A stretch of DNA of 64,000 bases from Athripsodes cinereus (GCA_947579605.1 OX388316.1:19223290-19287289), one strand, 5' to 3'. Counted from the first letter of the stretch, positions 28,405-39,786 are shown. A program made the numbers and translations. Notes: generated by a model not told the origin, from the letters alone.

Positions 28405-29049
28405 CATCATCATCATCATCAATGGCGCTACAACCCTGTGTGGGTCTTGGCCTCCTCAAGAAGTCGCCTCCACTCCCTCCTATCCATCACCTCTCGTCGC
28501 CAATTGGTCACGCCCAAAGCTCGCAGGTCCTTTTCCACCCCATCCATAATGAGTTGATCGAGCAGTAATCTCAGGGCACCCGTGCGGTATAGTGACAGTA
28601 CATTCCATGTACATATCTTCAATTGTTTCCTATCATTATCCTTAAATCGTTTGCGAGGTCGTTTGGAAGAAGATGTTTGGTGTCCGAGGCTATCTTCTTT
28701 AGGTTTCGTAACAGTAAGTTTTTATAGGGTGGGGTCGTTGGCCCCACGCCTAACCCCCATCCTGGAGGACCAAGGTTTTTCTGTAGGGGATTTCCTTCCC
28801 TTAGCTGGGGAGTTCCGGTTTTATGGCGCCGGAGACTCGCCATCGCCCTCTCTCTATCTGCTATGACACTGATGTTATACAGTGGTCACATTGCCCGGGG
28901 TTCGCGGGACCTGTAGACCACTCGTGGACGCTAGGGAGTAGGACTTGTTGGTGTTGCTGCTGATGGTATGCAGCATTGGCGTTACGCGGTATTTCTAGAT
29001 ATACATCTTCCAGCAAAATGAATATCTCCGCGACCCACCAACCATTGGA
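28405..29049 (-). mobile_element. Internally deleted RTE-clade LINE derivative, 18-bp TSD
   Basis: ACCCCACTTATGGAAAAT occurs at 28387-28404 and 29050-29067, a perfect 18-bp target duplication. On the - strand the element has a 427-bp 5' leader, a short ORF and a terminal (GAT)n tail ((CATCAT)n on the + strand), as RTE LINEs have. It keeps the 5' and 3' ends but lacks most of the endonuclease and all of the reverse transcriptase core. Confidence 0.92.
28428..28622 (-). CDS. Chimeric 64-aa ORF: RTE endonuclease start fused to RT C terminus
   Basis: Residues 1-24 (MKICTWNVLSLYRTGALRLL and following) are the start of an RTE apurinic-like endonuclease. From about residue 25 the chain reads IMDGVEKDLRALGV, DRREWRRLLEEAKTHTGL, which is the extreme C terminus of the RTE polyprotein just before the stop. 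An in-frame deletion of nearly the whole polyprotein joined the two. No catalytic centre remains, so a protein role is unlikely. The fused ORF may only mark how this non-autonomous subfamily arose. Confidence 0.85.
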   Translation of the reverse strand: MKICTWNVLSLYRTGALRLLLDQLIMDGVEKDLRALGVTNWRREVMDRREWRRLLEEAKTHTGL

Positions 29050-29100
29050 ACCCCACTTATGGAAAATGCTGTAATGTTATTGGTGGTGGTAATAGCAAAA

Positions 29101-30787
29101 GGTATTGGAAAAGCATAGGATGAAGCTGAAACAGTTGCTGTACAGTGAGACTTCACTATTGCTTTCGTATGAATAATCCTACCTAACTCAGAATCTTGGT
29201 ATTCTTACAAAGAAAAGTAGTGAAATCGAATAAATGACTTAAAGCATCTATAGTTTTCCAAGCCTTAAAGAAGTTTTTTCCATAATTCTTTTTAATACGT
29301 TTATCCATTAATTTGAAATGTTAAAACAGATATCGAATATCTGTTCAAATCAGATATCAAATATAAAAGAATAATTTTTCTATAAGCACTATGTGTTCTT
29401 TATTTTTACCACAAGCTTTTTATTTTTAAACACTCACTTTTAATGTTAAATAAACAAAATAATCACAGATTTCTTATTATTTATGAGAAAATTTTATCAC
29501 CTTTCTCCGTGTTTTAACTCACACAATTTTATAAAATTAGTAAATCTTAGAATCGATATGAGCCAACACGTTAATTTTTTCCTTGATGTTTGCTTTCGTT
29601 TGACAAACAAACAGATCGTTTATTTATATTTTCGCAGATATAGGGTATAAATACTTAATTTTGTGTTTACTGAAACATAGACCCTCTAGGTATTTTAATA
29701 ATAAATGGAATACAAAACGACCCGTTCTTTTTCTCCCGTCAGGAAATTAAACAAAAGGTGTAAACAAGAAAAGTCATCTGAGGCGATCAACACAAACAAA
29801 CCTCTAACACCTCTTTATTTAATGACAAAGGTTAATATTTACATTTTTCTCATTGTTTTGGGAAAATCGGAATAGATGAAAGTAATTTTAAAATGTTTTA
29901 ATGTCAATTGTTAGATACTTACTGAAATGTTTGAACTACCGCCTTGCTAATTATTATTACCTATCATAAAAAAAGCTAACAAAATAAACGTACAATTTTG
30001 CATATGACAGTTTTAAAGAAAGTATAAGCTTTTTAAAACCGTCTCGATTCACTTCAAAAAGTCGTTTATTATCACAAAAAAAAATAAAAGTAAAATATGA
30101 CTATCGAATCACAGCTATTATTTATAGTACCTATGCCTATCTCTGGATTGAAATCAGATTCCTACTTTTAAATGAAAATTATCTTTGAATCAGCGATAAA
30201 ACCATACTGTCACTCGTTTTGATTGACGGATTTTAAATAATTAGGTGTATTGTAAATATGTAAAAGTTTCAAATGTTTTTATTTTAATTTTATTTGTTTT
30301 CTATTATTTCACATGTATGTAGTATAGATATTTTAATAAAACCAAGCAAGAAATGTTTTCTCTAAGTTAAGAATTTATTTCCGAGCTCATATAATATTAA
30401 AACACATTGTCATACTATATAGGTTCTGTGGCATGTTATGAAATTTGAAAACTACATGCTTACACCATTTTCAAAAAAATATGCTTTAGTAAAAGAAAGT
30501 GATAAAAAATAATATCAATGCAAACACAAAAATACCTGGTTTAAATTTTTGTACACACCATTAATATTTCTTTAATATTGTCTCCCACAATTGAAAATCG
30601 ACATCTTATGTAACAATATTGTAGTTTTTAAATCATGGAAATAATTATCATTATACTTTTATGTATATAAAAAAGTTAAAAGTAAATAAATTGCTAACAC
30701 TAATATGACTAACATACAAAAAATGTATAAACCACTATTCTTATCTATTAATAAAATGGAAGATGAAAAGATCTGAAGCTGCTTTAT
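29101..30787. other. Intergenic between convergent Kazal genes
   Basis: AT-rich DNA without a recognised gene or repeat. Confidence 0.4.
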
Positions 30788-30846
30788 TTAAGAAAGGCGA
30801 ACTCCTTGACCACCTGGGCATTCTCCGTCACTGATCTTGGTCACAG
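30788..30846 (-). CDS. Gene 2 exon 3
   Basis: After a TTTTTTTTCAG acceptor it encodes AVTKISDGECPGGQGVRLS and TAA at 30790-30788. An AATAAA polyadenylation signal overlaps the base after the stop (TAAATAAAG), so the 3' UTR could be only about 20-30 nt. Confidence 0.85.
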
Positions 30847-33800
30847 CTGAAAAAAAATGAATATATTGAAAACATTAGTGTTTCTACTTAATCACCTATC
30901 TCTATAATCAAATAGCTATGACTTTTTAGATAATCAAGTCTTTTTTTTTTTTTAAAGATATATCTGGGTTTGTCATAAACCCAAATGCAACCTTATACAC
31001 CTTTCACACTAAGCTAAAAGCTTGTTCCGTGAAAGGGGAGTTTGCCGGCACCTGGGATCGAACCACGGACCCCATGTTCTGAAGGCCGAGACTCTACCTC
31101 CAGGCTACCGACGAAACCAATTTCACGTATATTTTACTGTACTTTTTTTAAAACAAAAATAAGACTATAAAAGGTGATTTAGTCAGCTCAAGGTAGGGAG
31201 GTTTATGCCAGAGTAACATCCTACATCGAAAGAATTAACATAATACCTACTCAAAAAAAAATTGTATGATATAAACAAAATAATTATTAAAATCAAATCC
31301 ATTAAAAAAAAAACACTTGGAATACTTTAATCGCACAACAACGATTTGATTATTGATGATCATAATTAGTGAACTAGGCTAAGTCATAACATATTATTTG
31401 TATAGGTATAAAATAATCGTATGAGAGTTTCGATCCGTTCATCTACATATCTTTTACATACATAGAGTTTTAATCCGTATTTCATCTACACATCTTTTAC
31501 ATACATAGAGTTTTAATCCGTATTTCATCTACACATCTTTTACATACATAGAGTTTTAATCCATATTTCATCTACACATCTTTTATATAGGTACATAATG
31601 TACATAAATGTATGCGGCTAGAGCGATACAGAAAGCAATCTTTAAAGAGACTGTCCCCTTAGTAATTTTGATGAAATCCAATAAGTGACACCAAGATCAA
31701 CTCTCTACATTACTTATTTATATACAGAGATCAAATTCTAAAATATAATCACTTGCATCTGATGAATATATAAAAAGTAAACAAACCTTCATTAGCATCC
31801 CTCTCACAATTATATTGATTCATGACGCAGGCACTCCCAAAGGAAATTGGCTTAGATCCCTGCTTTCCAGCACAAACTGGTTTATACTCCTCATTTGCGC
31901 AGTTTCTAGAACAGCCCTTCTTCTGCGCTGCTTCTTTCTTAGCCTCCTTTAGGTCTTTGGCTGGGGATGCCAATGTGACCAGTACCAAACAGGCAACTGA
32001 AAAATAAAACAAAAAAATATATCATTAATATTGATATATCAAATTGGTTTTTACTTTATAGTTTCTTACGCTGTGCCTTATAAATAGTAATTTTGCTGTA
32101 TATATTTGAACACAATAGTTAAAATATAAAAAAAGTATAAATATTTTGAGTTAGAATAAAAATAAAATAGTTATTTGATTTTTGAAAATGTCATTCATTC
32201 TTGATCATTTTGTCTCATCTTATTTAGTTTGAACATAACAAGGATTCAATTTTTATCCTATGTTATGAAAACAAAATCTAACGTTACATAAAAGTAAGGC
32301 AGATTTTGTGAAAAAAAAAGGTGTTTGAATCTAAACGATATGAATAATTTAAGTTGCTCAAACACTTTATTATTTAATTCATTTCAAATCACTTTCCTCT
32401 TTCGCTTACTTTATTTAATAATTTAATTAAATAACCTGGTTAAATGACATTACAACGGAGTACAAACATGTTTATAATATGAAATGTTGCTTTAAAAAAA
32501 AAATAATTTGAAGAGACGTAACCTCTTAAGCCTGTGTATATATGTACTTCGTAGAGGTTTTGTAATGAGTTATTCAAATGTAAATGATCTACCATTGCAG
32601 AACAAGCCTTTTAAATCCTTACTGCAAACTGGGACCCAATTAAACCCAAAGGAGTAAATATTACATAGAAGTAATCTGTAAACAAGAAGAAGCTTAAGAG
32701 AACTTGTTTGTTTTTACTTATCAATTTCTCAAAAAGGCGAGTTACGCAACAATATTTCAACAACCTCAAAATGAGATTTTTATTTGTTTATTTCACAGTA
32801 TTTTAAAAACACAATAGGACATAAAATCTACCTAACTGAGCATGAGCCCGAACCAAGGCAGACTGAGACAGTTTTTAACTTTACTTTGTGTCAGCGCTTT
32901 GACGTTATTTCAACATTTTTTACTTTATTTGGTTTCAGAGCAATGCTCCTTTTTACTATTTGAAAAAATACGATATTGCGTAATAAAACACTGCAAAAAC
33001 AAATATGTGTTTAATTTCAAAGTTCTTTGTGGTGATTCTTTTAAAGAACGTGAGAAAAGTTTTATAAATTTTTTTATTGTAAGTGTATGAAACAAAACTT
33101 GGACAACAATAAGAAAAATTTCAAGTCATATTTACGCTGAAATTGCAGAGACATAAACCATAATATTATATCAGAGAGTAATGAACGTCATGGAAAGAGG
33201 TAATTCAGTTGGTGCATAGTCGTTCTGAATGGAGAAGCCTGGTTTCTGCCCTTAGGAGCGCTAAAGGGCAATAAATTGGAAATATGTTACTTAACATAAC
33301 TATGTTTAGCATTATATTATCAGTCGTCAGCAGACCAGCTGCAAGTAATAAAAGTGCAAGCCGTTTTCTCCATGCCAACAAAAACTTGAGACAATCAGGA
33401 TGGATGGTATGTTATGTTATGTTATGTTATGTTTTATATTTATTAATTTTTACAAATTTTTAATCCACCCTCGTCACAAAATCAAAAAGTAGTGTTCATT
33501 ACAAAATCGTGATAATCACAAAGAAAAAATAGTCCTGCGTGGAACCGTTAAGAGGATAATCTTATATTTAATAAATTATTTATTTATTTATTATCAATCT
33601 AACTGAGAGTTTTCGAAATCGTTAAAATCCACTTATATATGATAAGTGGAACCTACTCATGAGGCTAGGCAGCTTATTTTATAAAGTTCTATTTTGAAGT
33701 TAGTAAGATACTAGATAAGATCATCCACGTCTGAATCAGCACCCTAGTAATCCTGAAGGAATAATTACAGGACAATGCATCATTATAAAATCACATTTTG

Positions 33801-34059
33801 TTTATTATTTTTTTTCGATTTTTGTTTATTGTTTGCTGTATATTAATTACTAGTAATTTTACATAGAAATACTGTCAAATGAAACACAATCAATAAACAA
33901 AGGGTGAGTTTATGGAATAGGCGCGATTTCTTCCAACTAACCCAACTAGTATTATGCCAATAATACTACACGTTCTTTGTTCATTATCCGTTCAACATTA
34001 ATAAAAATAATACATATATCGTCACCGTTTGCCTTTACAATACACCTAGCATATTGCAC

Positions 34060-34095
<36 letters not shown>

Positions 34096-35912
34096 ATAAG
34101 TTTTTCGCGACGAGGTATGTATGTATTGTTTGTCTTTGCGGACACATCGCGTATTTTTGTTTGGTGGTGAGCTTTCGAATGCGCTCGGGCATCCATTGTC
34201 AAACCGACTGACTAATTTTTCTTCCTGAGTCTTTCGCTTCGCCTTAGAACCTGTGAAGATGTAGGGGTGGGGGTAGCAGTGGGGGGAGTAAGATTGGACG
34301 GTGTCTCGTTGTTTTGTTTCGTCAAATTATAAATACATATATATATATATATCTATAGGTTTTTTGTATATAAAATGTGTATCTAAGTACCTGCTTTTAT
34401 CTCACTGCAACATGTACGTCATATAAGCGGCAATTATTATAGTTAAGTGATCATTGTAAGCGCTGAAAAGGTCATATATGTATGACCTCTAGTGTTCACG
34501 GCTAGCATTATTTTTTTATTTATCTTTATTCACTGAACCGATGCAGAATAATATAATATTAATTAGCTATACATTTTGATGAAATAATAATGACAATTCT
34601 CTCTTGTTTAGAATCATTGCCGTGTAGGTGAAGACGAAAAAAATCTTAGTTTTTTTTTTGTAATAATGTGGTGAATGATGAAGTCCCGGAAGCAGCAATT
34701 GACAAGAATCTCTGAAGGGTGTAGCTACGAGTATAGACAATGGGCACTCGGCCCAACTAGGACAAGGAACAATGATAAATATTAAGAAGAAAATATACAC
34801 TTAAAGCACTGTCTCAATAATTGTGCCTGAAAGTATATTATTTATGAAAAATTTGTAGTGGAAAACATGTTGACAATTAGAGGTCGCCAAAACTGGAAGA
34901 ACGAAAGTTCAATGAAATTTTGGAAACGAGTTTCAAAGTTCGTGAACACACGAAAAATGAATTTACAACTAAAACTATAGAAAATAAATAATAATAAAAT
35001 AACTTCCCGGGTAGATAAACCAAAAAACAAATGATTTCAGATATTTCCTACTTAGTTCATTTTTTACACTATTTCAAATATAATATATAATGTTTGGAAA
35101 CTACCACAACGTTACCGCCAAATCAATAAATAATATAATAAATAGTACCTAATTGGAATTGAAGTGAACGAAACCATTGTAAAAAAAATACGATTTTGTT
35201 AAAATATTATCATACCCACAAATATTATAGGAAGTAATTTTTCTCATTCCATATTAACAAATCAGCTACATTTGTGTAAAAATCTATAAGTATGTGTTGA
35301 TTGAGTTGACGTTAATTTTGTAAAACTCCATTATATTTGATATAACGAAAACAAAATTGTATAAAGTTTCACTATATTTTATTTACTAAATTGGTAACCA
35401 AGTTTCGACTTTATGTCGAAATAAGTCGAAACCTGGTTACTAATTTAATAAATAAAATATAGTAAAACTTAAAACAATTTTGTTGTCGTTATATCAAATA
35501 TAAGTATGTGAATCACTCAAAACACATATTCTGCTCTAATTTTGAGTGTGAAAATAAGATGAGTTTAATTTTCTACATTAAATTCAAACTTTATTTAAAT
35601 ACTTAGCATTTGATTTTGCTAAAAAACATTTTCAAGTATGTAATATTTTGAGGATTGGTAATAATAACATGGATGTATAACCATCATAGGATGAACACGA
35701 TGCTAAAATGAAGTGATGTCGTAAAATTCGTTTTTACGACGGGTACTCCAACAATAAAATGTGATGATATAAGCAGTATTAATAATAATAATATGTATAA
35801 ATGTTAATATCAGAATAATAACATTATGTAGATGATAATAACACATAAAAGATAAAAAATTGCTAGAGTATTATTTTTACTTACCAGCACAAAGTATGAA
35901 AACAGCTCTCAT
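30788..35912 (-). CDS. Kazal-like (vasotab-like) secreted protein, gene 2, three exons
   Basis: Joining 35912-35885, 31996-31787 and 30846-30788 (- strand) gives 297 nt and 98 aa. Residues 1-19 are a signal peptide (AVFILCAVACLVLVTLA). Residues 20-37 form a Lys/Ala-rich linker. Residues 38-89 are a Kazal domain with C38, C42, C51, C66, C73 and C89 and motifs EYKPVCAG, SFGSACVM and SDGEC, followed by a 9-residue tail. All splice sites are GT-AG and phase 1. Kazal proteins typically inhibit serine proteases; the SFGSACVMNQYNC pattern is closest to vasotab-like secreted proteins. The presumed reactive site falls after C42 (ANEEY), but specificity cannot be predicted. It shares exon structure with gene 1 and converges on it, consistent with an old inverted duplication. 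Intron 1 holds a SINE-like fragment and a palindromic element; intron 2 holds a SINE. Confidence 0.88.
30945..31118 (-). repeat. tRNA-derived SINE (family 1) in gene 2 intron 2
   Basis: Same structure as the copy at 12355-12526: + strand CACCTGGGATCGAACCACGG is the complement of the B-box region. It is in the same orientation as gene 2. Confidence 0.87.
31430..31590. repeat. 43-bp tandem repeat, about 3.5 copies
   Basis: The units contain CTTTTACATACATAGAG, TTTTAATCCGTATTTC and ATCTACACAT at 43-bp spacing, in gene 2 intron 2. Confidence 0.9.
31787..31996 (-). CDS. Gene 2 exon 2 (Kazal domain)
   Basis: The exon begins after TTTATTTTTCAG and ends at a gtttgt donor. It encodes the rest of the signal peptide, the basic linker and Kazal cysteines 1-5. 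The unspliced reading frame continues into the intron and gives a false 87-aa ORF ending at 31749. Confidence 0.9.
33325..33436 (-). repeat. SINE-like fragment followed by (ATGTT)n
   Basis: CAGCAGACCAGCTGCAAG, GCAAGCCGTTTTCTCCATG and CAATCAGGATGGATGG are family sequence in reverse. At GGATGGT the element passes into TATGTTATGTTATGTTATGT, a 5-bp microsatellite. Confidence 0.8.
34066..34088. repeat. (AT)n microsatellite
   Basis: About eleven AT repeats in gene 2 intron 1. Confidence 0.95.
35331..35503. mobile_element. Palindromic element in gene 2 intron 1
   Basis: Arms of about 75-80 bp pair through ATATTTGATATAACGAAAAC, ATATTTTATTTACTAAATT and GGTAACCAAGTTTCGACTT. The centre (AAGTCGAAACCTGG) resembles the stem II and GAAAC part of Penelope-type hammerheads, but no CTGANGA box is present. 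Confidence 0.75.
35885..35912 (-). CDS. Gene 2 exon 1 (signal peptide start)
   Basis: ATG at 35912-35910 opens MRAVFILCA plus one base, then a gtaagt donor. The phase and the hydrophobic continuation in exon 2 support the join. Confidence 0.82.
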
Positions 35913-36720
35913 ATTGGACGATATTCAGCTACGTATATTGCCGCTGATACGATTGTAAGCCGCGTGAAGTGGACGGCAGAGGTAGTTGAAATGATAATCT
36001 TCACACACACACTGCGCTCTAACGACAAAAATAATAATAAACAGCCAACCAGCAACACTATATTATAATGACAACCTCAAATTATACGGAAAGGAAAGAT
36101 GTTATTACTACTATGTATAATATGTGCTACTATGTATTGTAACTATTATGGTCACCAATGAAACGGTGAGCGCTTTAAACGAGATAATAATAATAATATT
36201 GTAAAGGACGAAACAACAACATGCAAGATGAAAATAAATAAAATAAAATTATCGAGAAACAACACTGTTTCTGTAGAGTAATAATAATAATAAACTGTTC
36301 AATGTTGTTGCTGTGATAGCAGTAGGTAGTGGTAGTTGTTGATCCCGCTTACCGTCTGATCGAAACAAAATAATAACAACTAAAAACAATTACCGGTCGT
36401 CAAATCGACAGTTGAACGCAGAATTTAGTGAAGCTGATGTTGTTTTGTTTTGTAGTGTTATTATAATATTGATGGTATTGCATATGTTTTTTGATGTTAT
36501 TTTGTATGCGGTCCGTTAGTTACTAGTCCATTTCATCTCTATAGTGACTCTTTATATAAGTTTGGATTGGATAATCTGCATGTTGTTGTGATTATTATAT
36601 CTGTGATCTAGAACACCGCTTTGTTGTTTGTTGTTGTGTTGTGATTTATATGAGGACAGTTTGAACTGTAAGTTTTTTATTGCTACATTATAAAAAAATC
36701 CTAATTGAGTAGGTACCTAT
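35913..36720 (-). promoter_or_regulatory. Presumed promoter and upstream region of gene 2
   Basis: No TATA box is obvious. CGTATCAGCGG about 35-45 bp before the ATG resembles an arthropod initiator. Upstream DNA is rich in (AAT)n and GTTGTT runs. The call rests on position only. Confidence 0.3.
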
Positions 36721-36739
36721 TTATACCTCACAGATAAAT

Positions 36740-36940
36740 ATAAACATCTTCTTCCCCTAGTCCTGGATAGGTCAGGAATTCCCATTGCGACCAGGTATTT
36801 CCTCCTGAGATCATTGTCCATTACCACTTTCAGGACCTCTGGCAACTCTAAACCGTGTGATTTAACCAAATCTTTTAAGACGATGAAAGGTGATCTCAAA
36901 CAAAGGTAAACCTCATTTACTTTTAAACCAATTTTCATAT
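36740..36940 (-). repeat. Diverged repeat of unknown class, 73-aa frame
   Basis: Related to 27495-27625. The - strand frame reads LELPEVLKVVMDNDLRRKYL and GRRCLYLS, which looks like real protein (charged, balanced). It may be the C-terminal piece of a LINE or other mobile element. I do not recognise it. Confidence 0.4.
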
Positions 36941-37194
36941 ATTTTATATTTGAATCAATTGGAGTCCTTCATAGATGAATTATATATTCTGGATAAGTGT
37001 CATGCTTAACTTACAAAAAAGTGAGAAATCTATTATTTGTTGAGTCAAATAAGAGTGGAAAACCTATTTTTTCACGGAACAAACTGTGTATAACATTTGG
37101 GATGATATCTTTATCAAACAATATTTTAGAATGATTTAGTATGGTAATTTTTTGTAAATATAGAGTTGATTACAATTATCCTTACTGTAAATAA

Positions 37195-37693
37195 TATCCG
37201 TGAACCACGAACATAAATTCCAACAATTCCTGGCAATTCCTACACATAACACCAATTTCTTTTCTCAATCATTCTCAGTATGTGGTGCTCGTTGCTGGAA
37301 TAATCTCCGTTCTTCTCATAGAATATCTCAATCTTTTAATGGGTTTAAATACGCCGTCAAGAAGTATTTATTGTCTTCTAACTCAGCATCCGTCCCCTAA
37401 CCCCTTCCCGATCCCTTTGGAGTGTTAGGTGTGTGGATTGTAGTTTTTTTCATTTTTTTTTTCAAACTAATTTGTGTGGCTATTTTTTTTTAATGTTTGT
37501 GTTTTTGTTATTATTATTTCTATTTCTGTTTAGTGTTAATGTGACGTGGTTAGATGGAAGAAATCACTATATAGTGATAATCTCGCCACTGCACATCATC
37601 ACATTTTTTCTTGTGTAGGTATATTGCTTTATTTTATTTGTTATATGAATGATGATGTGCAAGAAGAATAAAATAAATAAATAAATAAATAAA
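37195..37693 (+). mobile_element. 5'-truncated Jockey/CR1-like LINE 3' end
   Basis: The frame to 37400 encodes the usual C terminus of these LINEs: SQSFSVCGARCWNNL, SFNGFKYAVKKYLLS, then a stop. A 290-bp 3' UTR follows (GGAAGAAATCACTATATAGT, CGCCACTGCACATCATCAC), with an (AATA)n tail. Its 3' UTR is repeated at 12569-12725 and more weakly at 15300 and 33903. Confidence 0.82.
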
Positions 37694-37699
37694 TAAGTA

Positions 37700-37940
37700 A
37701 TATCTTTGAACCGCAACATTGAAATAAATCAAACTGGTATAATTTATTTATTTATCAGTTATAATTCTAACATCACATTTGCTAGAAATTTATGCAAAAA
37801 TATATTTGATATGACGGCATTGACAAAAATAGATAAGTACCTTTTTACGTCTGAAATGTGGTGTAAGCATTCATATAAATACAATCAGGCTATGTAGCCA
37901 CAGAAAATTATAAATTGTGGTTAAATCCTTTGATTAAATG
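37700..37940. other. Short intergenic spacer
   Basis: Nothing recognised. Confidence 0.4.
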
Positions 37941-37984
37941 AAAATGAAAAAAGATAGAATATTGGGAGATCTGATATAGAATTC

Positions 37985-38120
37985 TTTGAGTGCTGTATCA
38001 TTTTCCCTAACATCGGTTATCACTCTATAATAATTTTTCCTGTCCTGTTTTAGCTGGAGCAGCTCCTTCCCCCTTTGGATTCTTGTGGTTTTTCCATTTT
38101 CCAGCCAGGACATTCTCATT
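37985..38120 (-). mobile_element. RTE-like LINE RT C-terminal fragment
   Basis: The - strand frame reads GRMRMSWLENGKTTR, KELLQLKQDRKNYYRVITDV, homologous to GRRQMSWLRNIREWTG...DRDKFAEVIANV of the LINE at 49087-50094. Confidence 0.75.
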
Positions 38121-38159
38121 CTTCCCACAACACATCTGTTTTCTACTTAGTTTCTTAAA

Positions 38160-38875
38160 ATACTGAGCAACTGGCTAATGACTGAAAAATCTTGATATGT
38201 GATCCCATACAAGTAATGTTGATTTTTATGAATTCGATATTTGAAAAGATTGTGATCGTAGAAATTAAATATAACTAATATATATCTATTCATAAAAATG
38301 GAAGAAGTTAAACTTAAAATTTGGGAAACCCATTTCATAAGTTTTTCACAAAAAACAATTTTCATTTTTTTGTTATCTTCAAAATCGGCCCGCCGAACAG
38401 TCCCAGAATAAAAAAAAACCGGTCAATGATTTGATGATGACATGAGATATAAACTTACCAATAGATAGAACTAACATGATTATAATATTTACATAGATAT
38501 GTCTATTCGGTATCATAGAATTATATATTATTATTTTTATTATAGCAGACTTCACGTGTACTCTGAAATCCGTGAATATGTAAATTAAATAACAAAACTG
38601 ATACGTAAAAATGAAATCATCAATCTAATTAATGGTGCAACTTTTTAATTTTCTAATGACGACCCATACATGCAGATTTTAATTACAAAAAGAAAATTTG
38701 CATAAATATTTTTTACTTCTCCATTTTGTATTAAGTTTTCCTGGTCGTTTTTTTACAAACAACATCAAGAAGGAGGTATATGAAATGTCATCCAAGGTGT
38801 TTTATCTTTATTTTATTCCTATTTGTATTAAACAACAAAATTAAAAAATATTATGTACCACGGCAAAAACTCCCA
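38160..38875. other. Intergenic, nothing recognised
   Basis: AT-rich, no supported feature. Confidence 0.4.
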
Positions 38876-39119
38876 CACTGAGAAAAATATTCACAACGAA
38901 TCATGGTACGTACTATTAGATTAGGACCAGAGATAGTACAAACGATTCGTTAGTACGAATCTATAATATTAACTTTTCGCAAACAAATAATTGATAAATT
39001 TACCAACAATTTTTTGCGAAAAATTAATATTATAGATTCGTACTAATGAATCGTTTGTACTAATCTGATAGTACGTATCAATGATTCGTTGTGAAATTTC
39101 GTTAGTATTTTTCTCAGTG
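38876..39119. mobile_element. Palindromic MITE, CACTGAGAAAAATA family, longer form
   Basis: It shares its ends and the CACAACGAATCATGGTACG arm with 6930-7071. It has an extra inner inverted repeat (CGATTCGTTAGTACGAATCT, AATATTAA, TTTGCGAAAA) absent from the short copy, which therefore looks like an internal deletion product or separate subfamily. Confidence 0.82.
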
Positions 39120-39212
39120 CAGTCTTATGATTTTACTCCGAAAAATTCATCAAAAATGTTCTAGGATTTATTTTGATGTGCGTATCTATTTGAACATACC
39201 TACTCCTTCCAA

Positions 39213-39525
39213 ACCATCGCGGCATCTTCCACCAATTGGGTAAACAGCGAACTAACCGTAGGTAATAAACATACAAATGCCTCCAAATTAAAAAATAGGG
39301 CATATGCTACTTTCCTACTTTTCCATTACATCGTATCCCACAAATGAGGTAGTCAACAGACCAGCTGCATGTAATAAACATGCTAAATTGTCTTCTCCGT
39401 GCCATTAAAAATTAAGACATTCAGGATGAGTGGCAAACCTCATCGCTGAATTTGAAGTGTAAAATATCGTTATTTTTTCGAACACCTGCCCTTAACAGGA
39501 CTCTCGGAAGTAAAGAGTGGGAGAC
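39213..39525 (-). repeat. Two adjacent SINE-like family copies
   Basis: 39213-39300 is a diverged short copy (CATCGCGGCATCTTCC, AGGTAATAAACATACAAATG). 39325-39525 is better (ATCGTATCCCACAAATGAGG, ACATTCAGGATGAGTGGC, TCGAACACCTGCCCTT, AAAGAGTGGGAGACCAAC). Both are on the - strand. Confidence 0.8.
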
Positions 39526-39786
39526 CAACAGAGAAAGACGTTTAGAATTTTATTTGATTACGATTTGTTTTATTTTCGTTGAAAACCATTTTTTACTATT
39601 AGATAAATACGCGATCAACAAGACAAATCTCGTAAATAGAGAAGTCCCAATTATGCACATACTAATAAAAATATTCATATGTACCTTCACATGAACAACA
39701 CGTTGATAAAAGCAACAAAACAATATAACTACACACATACATATTATGTACCTGTGGTAATACACGGTCATGGATGTATACAATAG

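Larger units (their letters stand above)
28112..29100 (+). repeat. SINE-like family copy split by a LINE derivative
   Basis: The left part, 28112-28386, carries GTCGTGGAACACTTGG, GTCTCCCACTGTTTCCTG and CTGAATGTCTTA, with an additional ~130 bp of foreign-looking sequence after 28245. The copy resumes at 29050 with CCCCACTTATGGAAAATGCT and GTAATGTTATTGG. The 645 bp between are the RTE derivative. Confidence 0.7.
31997..35884 (-). other. Gene 2 intron 1 (3.9 kb)
   Basis: The intron contains a reverse SINE-like fragment (33325-33410), a (ATGTT)n run (33408-33436), a LINE 3' UTR relic (33903-33955), an (AT)n run (34066-34088) and a palindrome (35331-35503). A less AT-rich patch at 34100-34320 (including GGGGTGGGGGTAGCAG) has no recognised function. 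Confidence 0.6.

Noticed and set aside
28582..28866. 94-aa + strand ORF
   Set aside because: Antisense to the leader of the RTE derivative; no domain.
31749..31786. C-terminal FTFYIFIRCK extension of the Kazal exon
   Set aside because: It is intron read-through; a proper donor at 31786 and a matching phase-1 exon at 30846 restore the sixth Kazal cysteine.
34100..34320. GC-richer patch as a hidden exon
   Set aside because: No frame with sensible splice sites or protein-like composition.
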